Origin: Clostridiales bacterium UBA2432
GTDB taxonomy: Bacteria; Bacillota; Clostridia; Lachnospirales; Vallitaleaceae
Direction: 5' to 3'
Length of the DNA: 37,692 nucleotides
NCBI GenBank assembly: GCA_002342805.1
Contig: DDQW01000093.1
Span: forward strand, 123,022-160,713
Under the pieces are notes generated by a model. The model searched no databases. It was not told where the DNA came from and was given only the letters and a program-made list of their open reading frames with translations. A program made the translations under genes and the position numbers. This document shows positions 8,116 through 16,259 of the stretch, one piece after another. Numbering within the stretch: the first letter of the stretch is position 1; every line of letters starts with the position of its first letter.

Positions 8116-8661
8116 CTAATAATATGTGACCAATTCTTCCACTGTTTTTCTTGGTGGAGCTACTTTTCCCTCTTCAAGTGGATAACCTATTGTTATTAGT
8201 GCTGCTATTTGTTCATTTTCAGGAATCTGAATATATTGACAAATCTTCTCTTCATCAAATATCCCTAAAATGACACTCCCTAGTCCTTTTGAATGTGCCG
8301 CTAAGCAAAATGTTTGGCTAGCAATTCCGGCATCAAAGGTCTCCCATCGGTCACCTTTCGATGTAGAAAAGTCCCCATTTTTTTCATAGCCACTTACATT
8401 TTTAATGACTGTAACAACAACAAGTGCTTTACATCGGGTAATTGTTTTTGCATTAAATTCAAAATCTAATACACAATGATTGGCAATATCTGCTTTGATC
8501 TGTGGTGTTTTTATAACATGATAACGTACAACTTGGGTATTTTTCCATGATGGTGCATATCTTGCCAAGGATATAACTTCATTGATTACTTCTTCGGAAA
8601 CATCTTTTTCAGAGTATTTTCGAACACTTCTTCTTTCCATAATACACGTTTCTATTTTCAT
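8116..8661 (-). CDS. nitroreductase-family FMN protein
   Basis: 181 residues, the short nitroreductase form. It starts MKIETCIMERRSVRKYSEKDV, with the paired arginines that bind FMN phosphate, followed by ARYAPSWKNTQVVRYHVI (the S-x-x-N-x-Q FMN contact) and DAGIASQTFCLAAHSKGLGSVILGIF, the conserved helix and strand. The end, TIGYPLEEGKVAPPRKTVEEL, is the common RKPLEEL-type tail. Its ATG overlaps the stop of the ribokinase-like gene by four bases, so it is the last gene of the operon and translationally coupled. Possible roles are reduction of nitro compounds, quinones or other flavin-accessible substrates; no link to serine metabolism is known to me. Confidence 0.87.
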   Translation of the reverse strand: MKIETCIMERRSVRKYSEKDVSEEVINEVISLARYAPSWKNTQVVRYHVIKTPQIKADIANHCVLDFEFNAKTITRCKALVVVTVIKNVSGYEKNGDFSTSKGDRWETFDAGIASQTFCLAAHSKGLGSVILGIFDEEKICQYIQIPENEQIAALITIGYPLEEGKVAPPRKTVEELVTYY

Positions 8662-9548
8662 TTTTCCATCCTTTCTATAACCTGATTATAGTTTGGCATT
8701 CCTTCTTGAGCGCCCAGAGATTCTGTAGATATTCCTGCTGCAACATTGGCAAATTGAATGGACTTTTCGATTGACCATCCTTGACTTAAACAGAAGGCAA
8801 GACTTCCATTAAAGGTATCGCCTGCTCCTGTTGTATCCTTGACATGACATATACTAGCAGGTATTTTCTGCTTTTTGTTTTCATCGTAATATGTCACACC
8901 TTCGCTCCCCATCGTAATGATAAGTTTTTTTTGCAATTCATTCTGATTAGCACATTCTGATACTTTCTTTTGCAAAAGTAATTCTGCTTCTGATTTATTG
9001 GGAGTTATCCATGTCGCCTTACTTATTATTTTTTTGTCAACATCCATAAATGGAGCTGGGTTATAAATTATCTTTTTTTCATCCCCATATGTGAGAAAAA
9101 GATATTCGTTTGTTGCAAGCAGAATCTCATTTTGTAGCATAATAATATCTGCTTCTTCAAGAATTGTTTCACAGGTCTTAATGTATTCTATTGTTACATA
9201 TTCATTTGCACCTGTTACAATAACAATAGCATTGTCATGATTGGCTATATCTACAAACGCACGACCAGTCACAGCTTCTGATATTTGCATTATACCCTCT
9301 GTGTTTACATTGTTTTTCTCCATGTTGGAAATAATTCTTTTTCCTTCATCATCTATCCCTACACAACCAACCATAGTTACATTTGCTCCAAGTTTTGCTG
9401 CTGCAACAGCTTGATTTGCCCCCTTACCACCAAATGTTTCAAAATATTCATTTGCTTTAAGTGTTTCTCCAGGCATCGGAATTCGATCCAAAACACATAC
9501 TTTATCAATATTTATACTTCCTACAACGGCTATCTTCATTGCCTTCAT
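8658..9548 (-). CDS. rbsK: ribokinase-family (PfkB) sugar kinase
   Basis: 296 residues, close to the 300-310 of RbsK. Visible motifs: substrate-binding VGSINIDKV (Asn13, Asp15), the first PfkB signature TFGGKGANQAVAAAKLGA, the ATP-site NPAP and TPNKSEAELL, and the second signature DTTGAGDTFNGSLAF with catalytic Asp244. This fits ATP-dependent phosphorylation of D-ribose, but PfkB specificity cannot be read reliably, and deoxyribose or another small sugar is possible. The ATG at 9548 touches the stop codon of sdaAA. A second ATG at 9539 gives the more typical N-terminus MKIAVVGSIN and may be the true start. There are no ribose transport genes nearby. It lies inside the pyrophosphatase - serine dehydratase run. 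Confidence 0.82.
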   Translation of the reverse strand: MKAMKIAVVGSINIDKVCVLDRIPMPGETLKANEYFETFGGKGANQAVAAAKLGANVTMVGCVGIDDEGKRIISNMEKNNVNTEGIMQISEAVTGRAFVDIANHDNAIVIVTGANEYVTIEYIKTCETILEEADIIMLQNEILLATNEYLFLTYGDEKKIIYNPAPFMDVDKKIISKATWITPNKSEAELLLQKKVSECANQNELQKKLIITMGSEGVTYYDENKKQKIPASICHVKDTTGAGDTFNGSLAFCLSQGWSIEKSIQFANVAAGISTESLGAQEGMPNYNQVIERMEK

Positions 9549-10430
9549 CTACCTTTCAACGTGGAATATTTCTTTTTTCATGGCTATACCTGTTTTGGAA
9601 TTAGCAATTCCTCCCGTTCCGGTTTCTCTATGGCATGCAGGCATTAAATCGCCTACTTCCTTCATAGCTACAACGACTTCATCAAAGGGGATATAAGAGT
9701 ACATTTTTGCCCGAATCAAATCAATGGCCATCAAACTATTTGTTATACCGATACCGTTACGTTTTTGGCAGGGTACTTCCACTAATCCCGCAACCGGATC
9801 ACATACAAGCCCCATAAGATTCTTAATCGCGATAGCAGCGGCACTAAAGACTTCTTCCTTACTACCTTTCAACATATAGACGCCTGCTCCGGCGGCCATC
9901 GCTGCCCCTGAACCCACTTCCGCTTGACAGCCTCCTTTTGCTCCAGAAATTGATGCGTTCTTTGCAATAATTGAACCGATCATTCCCGCAACAAAAAGAC
10001 CTTCAATAATTTTATCGTCATCGAGGTGAAATGTCTCTTGTAAGGATAAAAACACACCCGGAAGTATTCCTGAAGCACCCGCAGTAGGCGCTGCCACTAT
10101 GTGCCCCATCGTTACATTGACCTCCATTACAGCCAATCCGTAAGCTACTGCCTTAAGCATTCTTGAGCCAGATGCTGCTGTTTCTGTAAGAGCAAGATCA
10201 TATACATCTTTTGCTTTTCTTTTGATAATCCGACCTTCTCCTCTTGAAAAGTCATGAAGGCCATTTTGAACGCTATCCTTCATGATAATCCAATAGTCCT
10301 TCATCTGAGATAAAATCATTTCCTCCGTTCTGTCCGTCAATTCCTTTTCATAAGACAGGGCATAATCAAAAAGACTCAACTCATGTTGATTACAAAACTC
10401 AATTATTTCTTTGCTATTTCTCATCTGCAT
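9549..10430 (-). CDS. sdaAA: L-serine dehydratase, iron-sulfur-dependent, alpha subunit
   Basis: 293 residues. ATG 10430 is chosen, with GAGGTGAT just upstream and two bases after the sdaAB stop; a TTG at 10436 would overlap. The subunit holds the catalytic [4Fe-4S] cluster that abstracts the hydroxyl of L-serine to give pyruvate and ammonia. Three conserved cysteines are seen: GAKGGC (Cys168), LVCDPVAGLVE (Cys210) and VPCQ (Cys221). Their spacing, 42 and 11 residues, is the same as that of the cluster ligands in the Legionella enzyme. Other landmarks are APTAGASGILPG and GCQAEVGSGAAMAAGA. The C-terminal CHRETGTGGIA resembles the tail of related enzymes. With the separate beta gene this is the two-subunit form usual in Bacillota; it is oxygen-sensitive, which fits an anaerobe. 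Confidence 0.95.
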   Translation of the reverse strand: MQMRNSKEIIEFCNQHELSLFDYALSYEKELTDRTEEMILSQMKDYWIIMKDSVQNGLHDFSRGEGRIIKRKAKDVYDLALTETAASGSRMLKAVAYGLAVMEVNVTMGHIVAAPTAGASGILPGVFLSLQETFHLDDDKIIEGLFVAGMIGSIIAKNASISGAKGGCQAEVGSGAAMAAGAGVYMLKGSKEEVFSAAAIAIKNLMGLVCDPVAGLVEVPCQKRNGIGITNSLMAIDLIRAKMYSYIPFDEVVVAMKEVGDLMPACHRETGTGGIANSKTGIAMKKEIFHVER

Positions 10431-10432
10431 GA

Positions 10433-11101
10433 TCAATCACCTCTTGGAATCCACGTCACTTTATAAACGTCTTTCTGCTCCTTCAGCTTAGTTAGCTGCT
10501 CCTTACAAATAGATTCATCTACTTCCAGAACCATAATAGCATTCATGCCTCTTGTCTCACGATAAAGTTTCATATAGGCAATGTTTATTCTCTCTTCTGC
10601 AAAGATCTTACTTAAAGTAGCCACCATACCCGGTTGATCTTTATGAACCGTAATGATTGTATCATACGTACCGTCGATTTCTACTTGGACCTCATTAATT
10701 TCAGTAATCATAGCATGACCACCACCGATGGAAGACCCTTGAACAACAGTGCTTATCCCATCTTGACTTGTCATGGTAATCCTCACCGTATTCGGATGTA
10801 CCTCGCCTAAATCCGCCTTCTCAAATTGATACTCTACTAGTCCCTCTGCCCGTTCAAATGCTTCGCTTAGCCTTTCGTCGTTATGGTGAATACCTAAAAT
10901 TCCGGCAAGGAGGGCTTTGTCTGTGCCGTGACCTTGATAGGTTTGGGCAAAAGAGCCATGAAGTTCAAATAGAACTTTATGTATTGGCATGCCAAAAATT
11001 TTCAATGCCATATATCCAATTTTTGCCGCACCAGCAGTATGGGAACTACTCGGTCCAATCATATCCGGACCGATAATATCAAATATGCTATATTGTTTCA
11101 T
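10433..11101 (-). CDS. sdaAB: L-serine dehydratase, iron-sulfur-dependent, beta subunit
   Basis: 222 residues, full length for the beta subunit. It begins MKQYSIFDIIGPDMIGPSSSHTAGAAKIG, of which the GPSSSHTAG stretch is the family hallmark, then FELHGSFAQTYQGHGTDKALLAGILG. The C-terminal part from about residue 148 (TIITVHKDQPGMVATLSKIFAEERINIA) is an ACT domain that probably serves for regulation or stability. The ribosome site GGAGTGAG is seven bases upstream. The gene follows the membrane pyrophosphatase by 16 bases and precedes sdaAA by two, so both subunits are made in step. Serine breakdown to pyruvate supplies carbon and energy in fermentative clostridia. Confidence 0.95.
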   Translation of the reverse strand: MKQYSIFDIIGPDMIGPSSSHTAGAAKIGYMALKIFGMPIHKVLFELHGSFAQTYQGHGTDKALLAGILGIHHNDERLSEAFERAEGLVEYQFEKADLGEVHPNTVRITMTSQDGISTVVQGSSIGGGHAMITEINEVQVEIDGTYDTIITVHKDQPGMVATLSKIFAEERINIAYMKLYRETRGMNAIMVLEVDESICKEQLTKLKEQKDVYKVTWIPRGD

Positions 11102-11117
11102 TTAAACTCACTCCATC

Positions 11118-13283
11118 TTAATTAAAAAGGTTCAAAATATTGTATTGGCTAAATACAGAGACAAATACTAAAGATACCATAGCCATAATCTTAATCAAAA
11201 TGTCAAGGGAAGGTCCAACAGTGTCTTTAAGCGGGTCACCCACTGTATCACCAATCACTGTTGACGAATGCAAATCAGAACCTTTACCATGGCCCGGAAC
11301 ACCACCTGATTCAACAAGTTTTTTTGCATTGTCCCACGCTCCACCGCTATTGGCTGAAAAGAGGGCAAGCATAATGGCGGACAACAATGTTCCAATAATC
11401 ATTCCACCAACAAATTCTGCCCCAAATATAAAACCGCTGATTAAAGGAACCAAAACAGATATCATTGCTGGTAACACCATCTCTCTAAGCGCTCCGGCTG
11501 AAGAAATCTCAATACATAATTTATAATCCGGCTTTGATTCTCCTGTCAAGATACCCGGAATTTCTTTAAATTGTCTGCGAACCTCTTTCACCATTAGTCC
11601 AGCCGCCTTAGCAACGGACTCAATCAATAATCCCGAGAAGTAATATGGTAATGCAGCACCAACTAGTGCACCTGCAAGCGTTAATGTGTTAATCATATTA
11701 ATACTAAGCGTAAATCCATATATATCCCCAGCATTTGCCTGCGAATATAAATATGAAGCAATCAAAGAAAGAGCTGCAAGCGAAGCTGACCCAATAGCAA
11801 AACCTTTACCAATTGCCGCTGTTGTATTTCCCACTGAATCGAGCTTATCTGTTATTTCTCTGACTTCAGGATCAAGTTTACTCATTTCACTGATTCCACC
11901 GGCATTGTCGGCTATGGGGCCATAGGTATCGACAGATACAGTTGCTGCAACAAAGGATAACATACCAATCGCTGCCATGGCCACGCCGTATAGTCCCGCA
12001 AAATAGTTCGCTGACATAGTTGCGACTGCTAGCACTATAACCGGGTAAAATGTAGACTTCATGCCTGCTGAGAGACCTTGGGTAATCGTTAAAGCAGTTC
12101 CTTCTAGCGATTTTTTTGCGATTGTTTTGGTTGGTTTAAAATCATAACTTGTATAATACTCCGCTAAGAAACCAATTAAAATACCACTACCTATACCAAA
12201 CAATGCCGCTATCCAGGGAGACATAATCCCTGCTTTAAACCCAAGAGCTGTCACATTCATATCCGCAAAATAAAAATAAGTGAAAGCACCCGTGCCTATA
12301 ATCGTTAGTCCAGCAGATGTCCATAATGCATAATTAAGTTCTCTATGAGGATTCTCCGATACGTTACGAACAATAAGTGATAAAACACCAATAACACTAC
12401 TTATAAGACCAATTGCTGCAAAAACAAGGGGAAAAGTTATCAGGTTTCTTACTAGATCATAGCTAAGATGATCGCTGTTTCCACTTGTTGTATAGTACAT
12501 ATAAGACACCAATACAACAGCTGATATAAGTGCGCCAACGAAGCTTTCAAGCAAATCAGCTCCAAGACCTGCCACATCCCCTACATTATCGCCAACATTA
12601 TCCGCAATCGTCGCCGGGTTACGTGGATCATCTTCAGGTATTCTCGCTTCTGTCTTACCGACAAGATCAGCCCCCATATCTGCAGCCTTGGTATAAATAC
12701 CACCACCTACGCGATCAAACATGGCGATAATTGAACATCCAAGTGCATACCCGGATACGGTCATTGTGAAAGGAATAAAGTTAACCCCCATCCAATTTTC
12801 TTGTATAATCAGATTCGCTTGATCCATCTGACCAAGCAAATCACCAAAAACAACATAAACAATAGCGAGGCCAAATAGTGCAAACCCGCCAACGCTAAGG
12901 CCCATTACTGAACCACCTTGAAACGCAACTTTTAAGGTCTGACCAAGGCTTTTTGATGTCCGCGCTTTATTAGATACACGAACGTTAGAAATCGTTGCTA
13001 TTTTCATACCGATAAATCCGGCAAGTGCACTCATTGATGCCCCCATAATAAATGCAGCACCAACATACCAGTCAACGACTACACCGAGTATAATCGCTAT
13101 AATAATTGCAAACTTTGATATGACTTTGTATTCATGATGAATAAATGCATCTGCGCCTTCTTGGATTGCGGTTGCAATCTCTTTCATGAGTTCTGTTCCC
13201 TCGTCCAATTTTTTTACTTGGATAAAATTAAACGCTGCCAATAATAATGCCAATAAAACTGCAATAAATACCAATACAATCAT
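11118..13283 (-). CDS. hppA: membrane-bound pyrophosphatase, K+-dependent, probably Na+-translocating
   Basis: 721 residues, about 16 transmembrane helices. It couples hydrolysis of cytoplasmic PPi to cation export. The active-site blocks are clear: GGGIYTKAADMGADLVGK, EDDPRNPATIADNVGDNVGDVAG, and the C-terminal GGAWDNAKKLVE with DLHSSTVIGDTVGDPLKDT. In GNTTAAIGKG (Ala489-Ala490) the K+-independent enzymes have lysine, so this one should need K+. The ion-gate glutamate lies in GADLLESFVG at residue 246, the same number as in Thermotoga Na+-PPase and one helical turn earlier than in plant H+-PPase. This favours Na+ pumping, although some K+-dependent H+ pumps also carry it. GGAGG precedes the ATG by ten bases. 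It heads the run into sdaAB. Confidence 0.95.
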   Translation of the reverse strand: MIVLVFIAVLLALLLAAFNFIQVKKLDEGTELMKEIATAIQEGADAFIHHEYKVISKFAIIIAIILGVVVDWYVGAAFIMGASMSALAGFIGMKIATISNVRVSNKARTSKSLGQTLKVAFQGGSVMGLSVGGFALFGLAIVYVVFGDLLGQMDQANLIIQENWMGVNFIPFTMTVSGYALGCSIIAMFDRVGGGIYTKAADMGADLVGKTEARIPEDDPRNPATIADNVGDNVGDVAGLGADLLESFVGALISAVVLVSYMYYTTSGNSDHLSYDLVRNLITFPLVFAAIGLISSVIGVLSLIVRNVSENPHRELNYALWTSAGLTIIGTGAFTYFYFADMNVTALGFKAGIMSPWIAALFGIGSGILIGFLAEYYTSYDFKPTKTIAKKSLEGTALTITQGLSAGMKSTFYPVIVLAVATMSANYFAGLYGVAMAAIGMLSFVAATVSVDTYGPIADNAGGISEMSKLDPEVREITDKLDSVGNTTAAIGKGFAIGSASLAALSLIASYLYSQANAGDIYGFTLSINMINTLTLAGALVGAALPYYFSGLLIESVAKAAGLMVKEVRRQFKEIPGILTGESKPDYKLCIEISSAGALREMVLPAMISVLVPLISGFIFGAEFVGGMIIGTLLSAIMLALFSANSGGAWDNAKKLVESGGVPGHGKGSDLHSSTVIGDTVGDPLKDTVGPSLDILIKIMAMVSLVFVSVFSQYNILNLFN

Positions 13284-13387
13284 AAATTCTTAACCTCCAT
13301 ATTATATTTTTTTAACAACTCTCTCCAAATTACCTACTTTAAAATCGTACCACAAATTTCAAGTTTTTCACATCTTTTTTTTGCAAA

Positions 13388-13422
13388 TTAAAAAAGTATC
13401 AGACCTATATAATCTGATACTT
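13388..13422 (-). terminator. intrinsic terminator after the VanX-CapA gene
   Basis: Perfect 10-bp stem AAGTATCAGA / TCTGATACTT with a 9-base loop, followed on the minus strand by TTTTTT. It separates the VanX-CapA unit from hppA, which therefore must have its own promoter within 13284-13387. Confidence 0.85.
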
Positions 13423-13439
13423 CTTAATAGTTTATTACA

Positions 13440-15092
13440 TTATTCTGTCGGGTTAACAAGAACCGGTTGATAATTATTACTGGATGTGTTTCCATATGTA
13501 TGCGCTGGAATCGAATTATATCGTATCTCTGCAATTTCTGAGCCCTCCATAACAAAATCTACTGTTAATATTATTGTGTTTTTTATTGGATGTCTATTTC
13601 CACCAAAGACGAAGTCGCCTAACGAATACGCAATCGGCACACCACGATATTCTTCTACAGGCTGAACTATATGGGGATGGTGTCCAAGAATAAGATCTGA
13701 ACCATTATCTATCGCAAAGAGTGCAAGTTCTGTCTGCTGAGCATTTTGAGTTTTTGACCTCTCAATTCCCCAATGAAACGACGAAATCACAATATCCGCA
13801 TTGGATTCTGCCTCTGCCAACATATCATTCATCTCGGATTTTAATTCTTCAATATCAACGCCTCGCTCTAATGGTCCTAATACATTGTGCCCCAACAATG
13901 CTATCGTGTAATCACGCACCTGATAATAAGCAATCCGGTCATAACCGAAGTTTATTACCCCTTGTGCATCCAAGGCAGCAATTGTGTCTTCATAAGCTAT
14001 TTGTCCATAATCATAAGTATGATTGTTTGCAAGGCTGACAGCTTCAATACTGCCCTCTTTATAAATTCGTGCATACTCCGGATTACTTCTAAACCAGAAT
14101 GCTTCATTTCCTTGCCAAGATTTATTTGCTCTTTCACCTCGTGTTGAAAATACATTTTCATTATTTGAAATGGTCAAATCATCTTGGCCAATAACACTTT
14201 GCACTTTTTCAAGAAAATAATCGTAACCTACGCCCAACGATTCAATATAATAGTCGATGCTTCCATCATACCAAAAACCATGTCCATTAGCCAACAATGT
14301 ATCTCCTACTGCACTAATGGAAATAATATCATTCTTATCTGTCGGTTCAAAATTTTCTTCAACCGGATATTTGCTTTCATCACTATAATGCCACCATTCT
14401 GCAAAATATCCTTCAAAACCAGCTTCTGTCATTGCATTTTCTAAGATTATGACATGCTTTCGTGCTTCACTTTCTAGTTCTTCATAATTACGGTCTGCTC
14501 GTGCCGAAAAATCATCGTAAGCTGTCGGCATAGGAATTTCCGTTCCATCGGCATTTACAAGAGTCAGGTCAATGCCATTGCCCCTTGAGTGATTAGAATA
14601 TCCCGAATGGGGATTGGCTATATATCGAGCATCGGGCATGGCTTCCCATAAGTCAAACTGAGCCGATGTGGGTCTGTATCCATCCCATATCTTTAATGAA
14701 TAGCCTTCTTCTATCAAGCTTTCGTATGCGACTGTTAATTTTTTTACCGTTCCATAGCGTAGATATGCATTTGTAAAATTGTAAATAGGTGCCCCGGTTA
14801 TATTATCTGATGTAGCATATTTTAAATCAACAAAAATCTCCGGAATGTAATCTCTTATCTTAACAAACTCATCATCCGGTACTGCTTCTGGTACTTCCCT
14901 TTCAATAAGATCACTATTCGATGGTATCTCAATAGATTCTGATCCTTCATATTCTTCCAAACCATTATCTCTTGAATAGAGTTCAATTCTTCTTAATATT
15001 TCCTCTTGTACTGTTGAATTCTCTCTATAGAATTCCCATATATTTGAGAAAAACAAAAGACTTACCACTGCTATACTTATTATAAATTTCAT
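13440..15092 (-). CDS. D-Ala-D-Ala dipeptidase (VanX-type) fused to CapA-family phosphoesterase
   Basis: 550 residues from ATG 15092 (GGAAGGTGAT seven bases upstream; an in-frame ATG at 15113 has no ribosome site). One N-terminal hydrophobic helix (about 2-17) makes it a secreted or membrane-anchored protein. Residues about 75-245 are a VanX/DdpX peptidase of family M15D: KIWDGYRP (Arg140), zinc ligands His168 and Asp175 in SNHSRGNGID, and Glu232 with His235 in EWWHY. Residues about 256-520 are a CapA/PgsA-type metallophosphoesterase: SAVGDTLL (Asp264), ISNNENVFS, SLANNHTYDYG (His358), SSFHWG (His440), GHHPHIVQ. Both catalytic sets look intact. VanX enzymes cut D-Ala-D-Ala; CapA proteins are linked to polyglutamate capsules, but the fused domain has no capB/C partner here, so its substrate is unknown. 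Confidence 0.9.
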   Translation of the reverse strand: MKFIISIAVVSLLFFSNIWEFYRENSTVQEEILRRIELYSRDNGLEEYEGSESIEIPSNSDLIEREVPEAVPDDEFVKIRDYIPEIFVDLKYATSDNITGAPIYNFTNAYLRYGTVKKLTVAYESLIEEGYSLKIWDGYRPTSAQFDLWEAMPDARYIANPHSGYSNHSRGNGIDLTLVNADGTEIPMPTAYDDFSARADRNYEELESEARKHVIILENAMTEAGFEGYFAEWWHYSDESKYPVEENFEPTDKNDIISISAVGDTLLANGHGFWYDGSIDYYIESLGVGYDYFLEKVQSVIGQDDLTISNNENVFSTRGERANKSWQGNEAFWFRSNPEYARIYKEGSIEAVSLANNHTYDYGQIAYEDTIAALDAQGVINFGYDRIAYYQVRDYTIALLGHNVLGPLERGVDIEELKSEMNDMLAEAESNADIVISSFHWGIERSKTQNAQQTELALFAIDNGSDLILGHHPHIVQPVEEYRGVPIAYSLGDFVFGGNRHPIKNTIILTVDFVMEGSEIAEIRYNSIPAHTYGNTSSNNYQPVLVNPTE

Positions 15093-15109
15093 TTCATCAC
15101 CTTCCCATA

Positions 15110-15142
15110 TCATGTAGAGCTAGTATGATTTCGGGGCTCCAT
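15110..15142 (-). CDS. 10-codon leader reading frame MEPRNHTSST
   Basis: ATG 15142 is preceded by AAAGGAGGAG, the best ribosome site in the area, and the frame ends with TGA at 15110, 17 bases before the VanX-CapA start. It lies within the predicted leader of that gene. It may be translated and couple or tune expression downstream; no regulatory codon run (such as repeated rare or amino-acid-specific codons) is obvious. Expression is not shown. Confidence 0.4.
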   Translation of the reverse strand: MEPRNHTSST

Positions 15143-15253
15143 TTGTATCTCCTCCTTTATCTATATAGTTCTTAGTATAATCTACTTTTCCTAAATAAGT
15201 AATAAAAAACAAATCGGCATCTTTTAATAATTATTTGTTGATATCTATTATCA

Positions 15254-15282
15254 ATTATACTCCTACCAATTTATTATGTCAA
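15254..15282 (-). promoter_or_regulatory. consensus promoter of the VanX-CapA unit
   Basis: On the minus strand TTGACA (15277-15282), 17-bp spacer, TATAAT (15254-15259): both hexamers perfect. The predicted start near 15247 gives a leader of about 155 bases. The leader holds an AACAAAT / ATTTGTT inverted repeat followed by T6, possibly a weak attenuator, and the 10-codon frame. Confidence 0.88.
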
Positions 15283-15332
15283 TTTTATGGATAACACACA
15301 CAGTGATATACTTTTGTAATGGCGTAATATTA

Positions 15333-16259
15333 TCATCTTTCAATCTTCTTTTTATTTGGTTCTAGATGAAACGTAATAATACTTCTTTTACCAAAATAAT
15401 GCTTCAACTGTTGCTCAAGGGATTCCGAAATTTCATGTGCATTGTATAATGAAATTTTCTCATTAAAGATCAAGTGCGCTTCTATTGCCACATTAGAACC
15501 TACACGTCGAGTTCTTAAATTGTGACAGTCTTGAATTTCACTTGATTTGTCTAATAGATTCAATATATATTGTACTTCTTCTTTATTAAGAGATGCTTCT
15601 AATAATTCATTGACAGCCGGCAACATTATTTCAAAAGCTACTTTAATAATAAATCCACTTACTACAATAGCTGCAATCGGATCAAATATTGTCCATTTCT
15701 CTCCGAGAAAAAAAGCAAAACTTATGCCTATAAGCGTTCCAATAGATGACAAGGCATCCGATCGATGATGCCAGCCATTCGCTACTACTGCCGGAGAATT
15801 TATTCTTTCTCCGATGATTTTGGTATAACGATATAAAAGCTCTTTGAATACAATTGACATTATAGCTGCTATGATGGCAACTAACCCTGGTCTGGATATC
15901 GTCGCACCTTTTATTAAAACTTCATACACCGTAATCATTCCGTTTTTTAAAATATTATATCCTGCATATAATAATGCTACACCAATAATTACCGTTGTAA
16001 ATGTTTCATATTTACCATGCCCAAAATTATGTTCTTCATCAGCAGGTTTATCCGCAAATCTGAAACCAACTAAAACAACAATGTCTGTAAAAAAATCTGT
16101 TAAGGAATGAATTCCATCTGCAAGCATTGCATTGCTTTTTCCAAATATACCCGCTATTATTTTAATAATTGTCAGTATTGTATTAACAACAAATCCAACC
16201 CAAGTTACTTTTTTTGCTTCGAAACTTCGTTTCTCATAGTTTATTTCATAATTGTACAT
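15333..16259 (-). CDS. cation diffusion facilitator metal exporter (CzcD/FieF-like)
   Basis: 308 residues with six transmembrane helices in the N-terminal two thirds and a cytoplasmic ferredoxin-like domain from about 215. The transport-site motifs are ADGIHSLTDFFTD in helix 2 (Asp48, His51, Asp55) and NGWHHRSDALSS in helix 5 (His164-x3-Asp168 type). The short NFGHGKYETF after helix 2 is the family's conserved loop. Such proteins expel divalent metals in exchange for protons. The ATG lies inside the last codons of the preceding gene (14-base overlap), and GGAGGG sits four bases upstream, so it is co-translated. The operon starts with a NiCo riboswitch, so Co2+ and/or Ni2+ are the best guesses for the substrate, beyond what the protein sequence alone can tell. 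Confidence 0.92.
   Translation of the reverse strand: MYNYEINYEKRSFEAKKVTWVGFVVNTILTIIKIIAGIFGKSNAMLADGIHSLTDFFTDIVVLVGFRFADKPADEEHNFGHGKYETFTTVIIGVALLYAGYNILKNGMITVYEVLIKGATISRPGLVAIIAAIMSIVFKELLYRYTKIIGERINSPAVVANGWHHRSDALSSIGTLIGISFAFFLGEKWTIFDPIAAIVVSGFIIKVAFEIMLPAVNELLEASLNKEEVQYILNLLDKSSEIQDCHNLRTRRVGSNVAIEAHLIFNEKISLYNAHEISESLEQQLKHYFGKRSIITFHLEPNKKKIER

Noticed and set aside
11140..12730. Long reading frames on the plus strand opposite hppA
   Set aside because: They mirror the pyrophosphatase gene, have no ribosome sites and give low-complexity products with no family match.
13284..13340. Rex-type operator (TTGTTAA...) before hppA
   Set aside because: Only one half-site (TTGTTAA) is present; the second half does not match.
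13440..15092. Vancomycin-resistance operon (VanX and a VanZ-like gene in the same window)
   Set aside because: The VanX-type domain is fused to CapA and lies 11 kb from the VanZ-like gene, with no vanH, vanA/D-type ligase or vanRS in the window.
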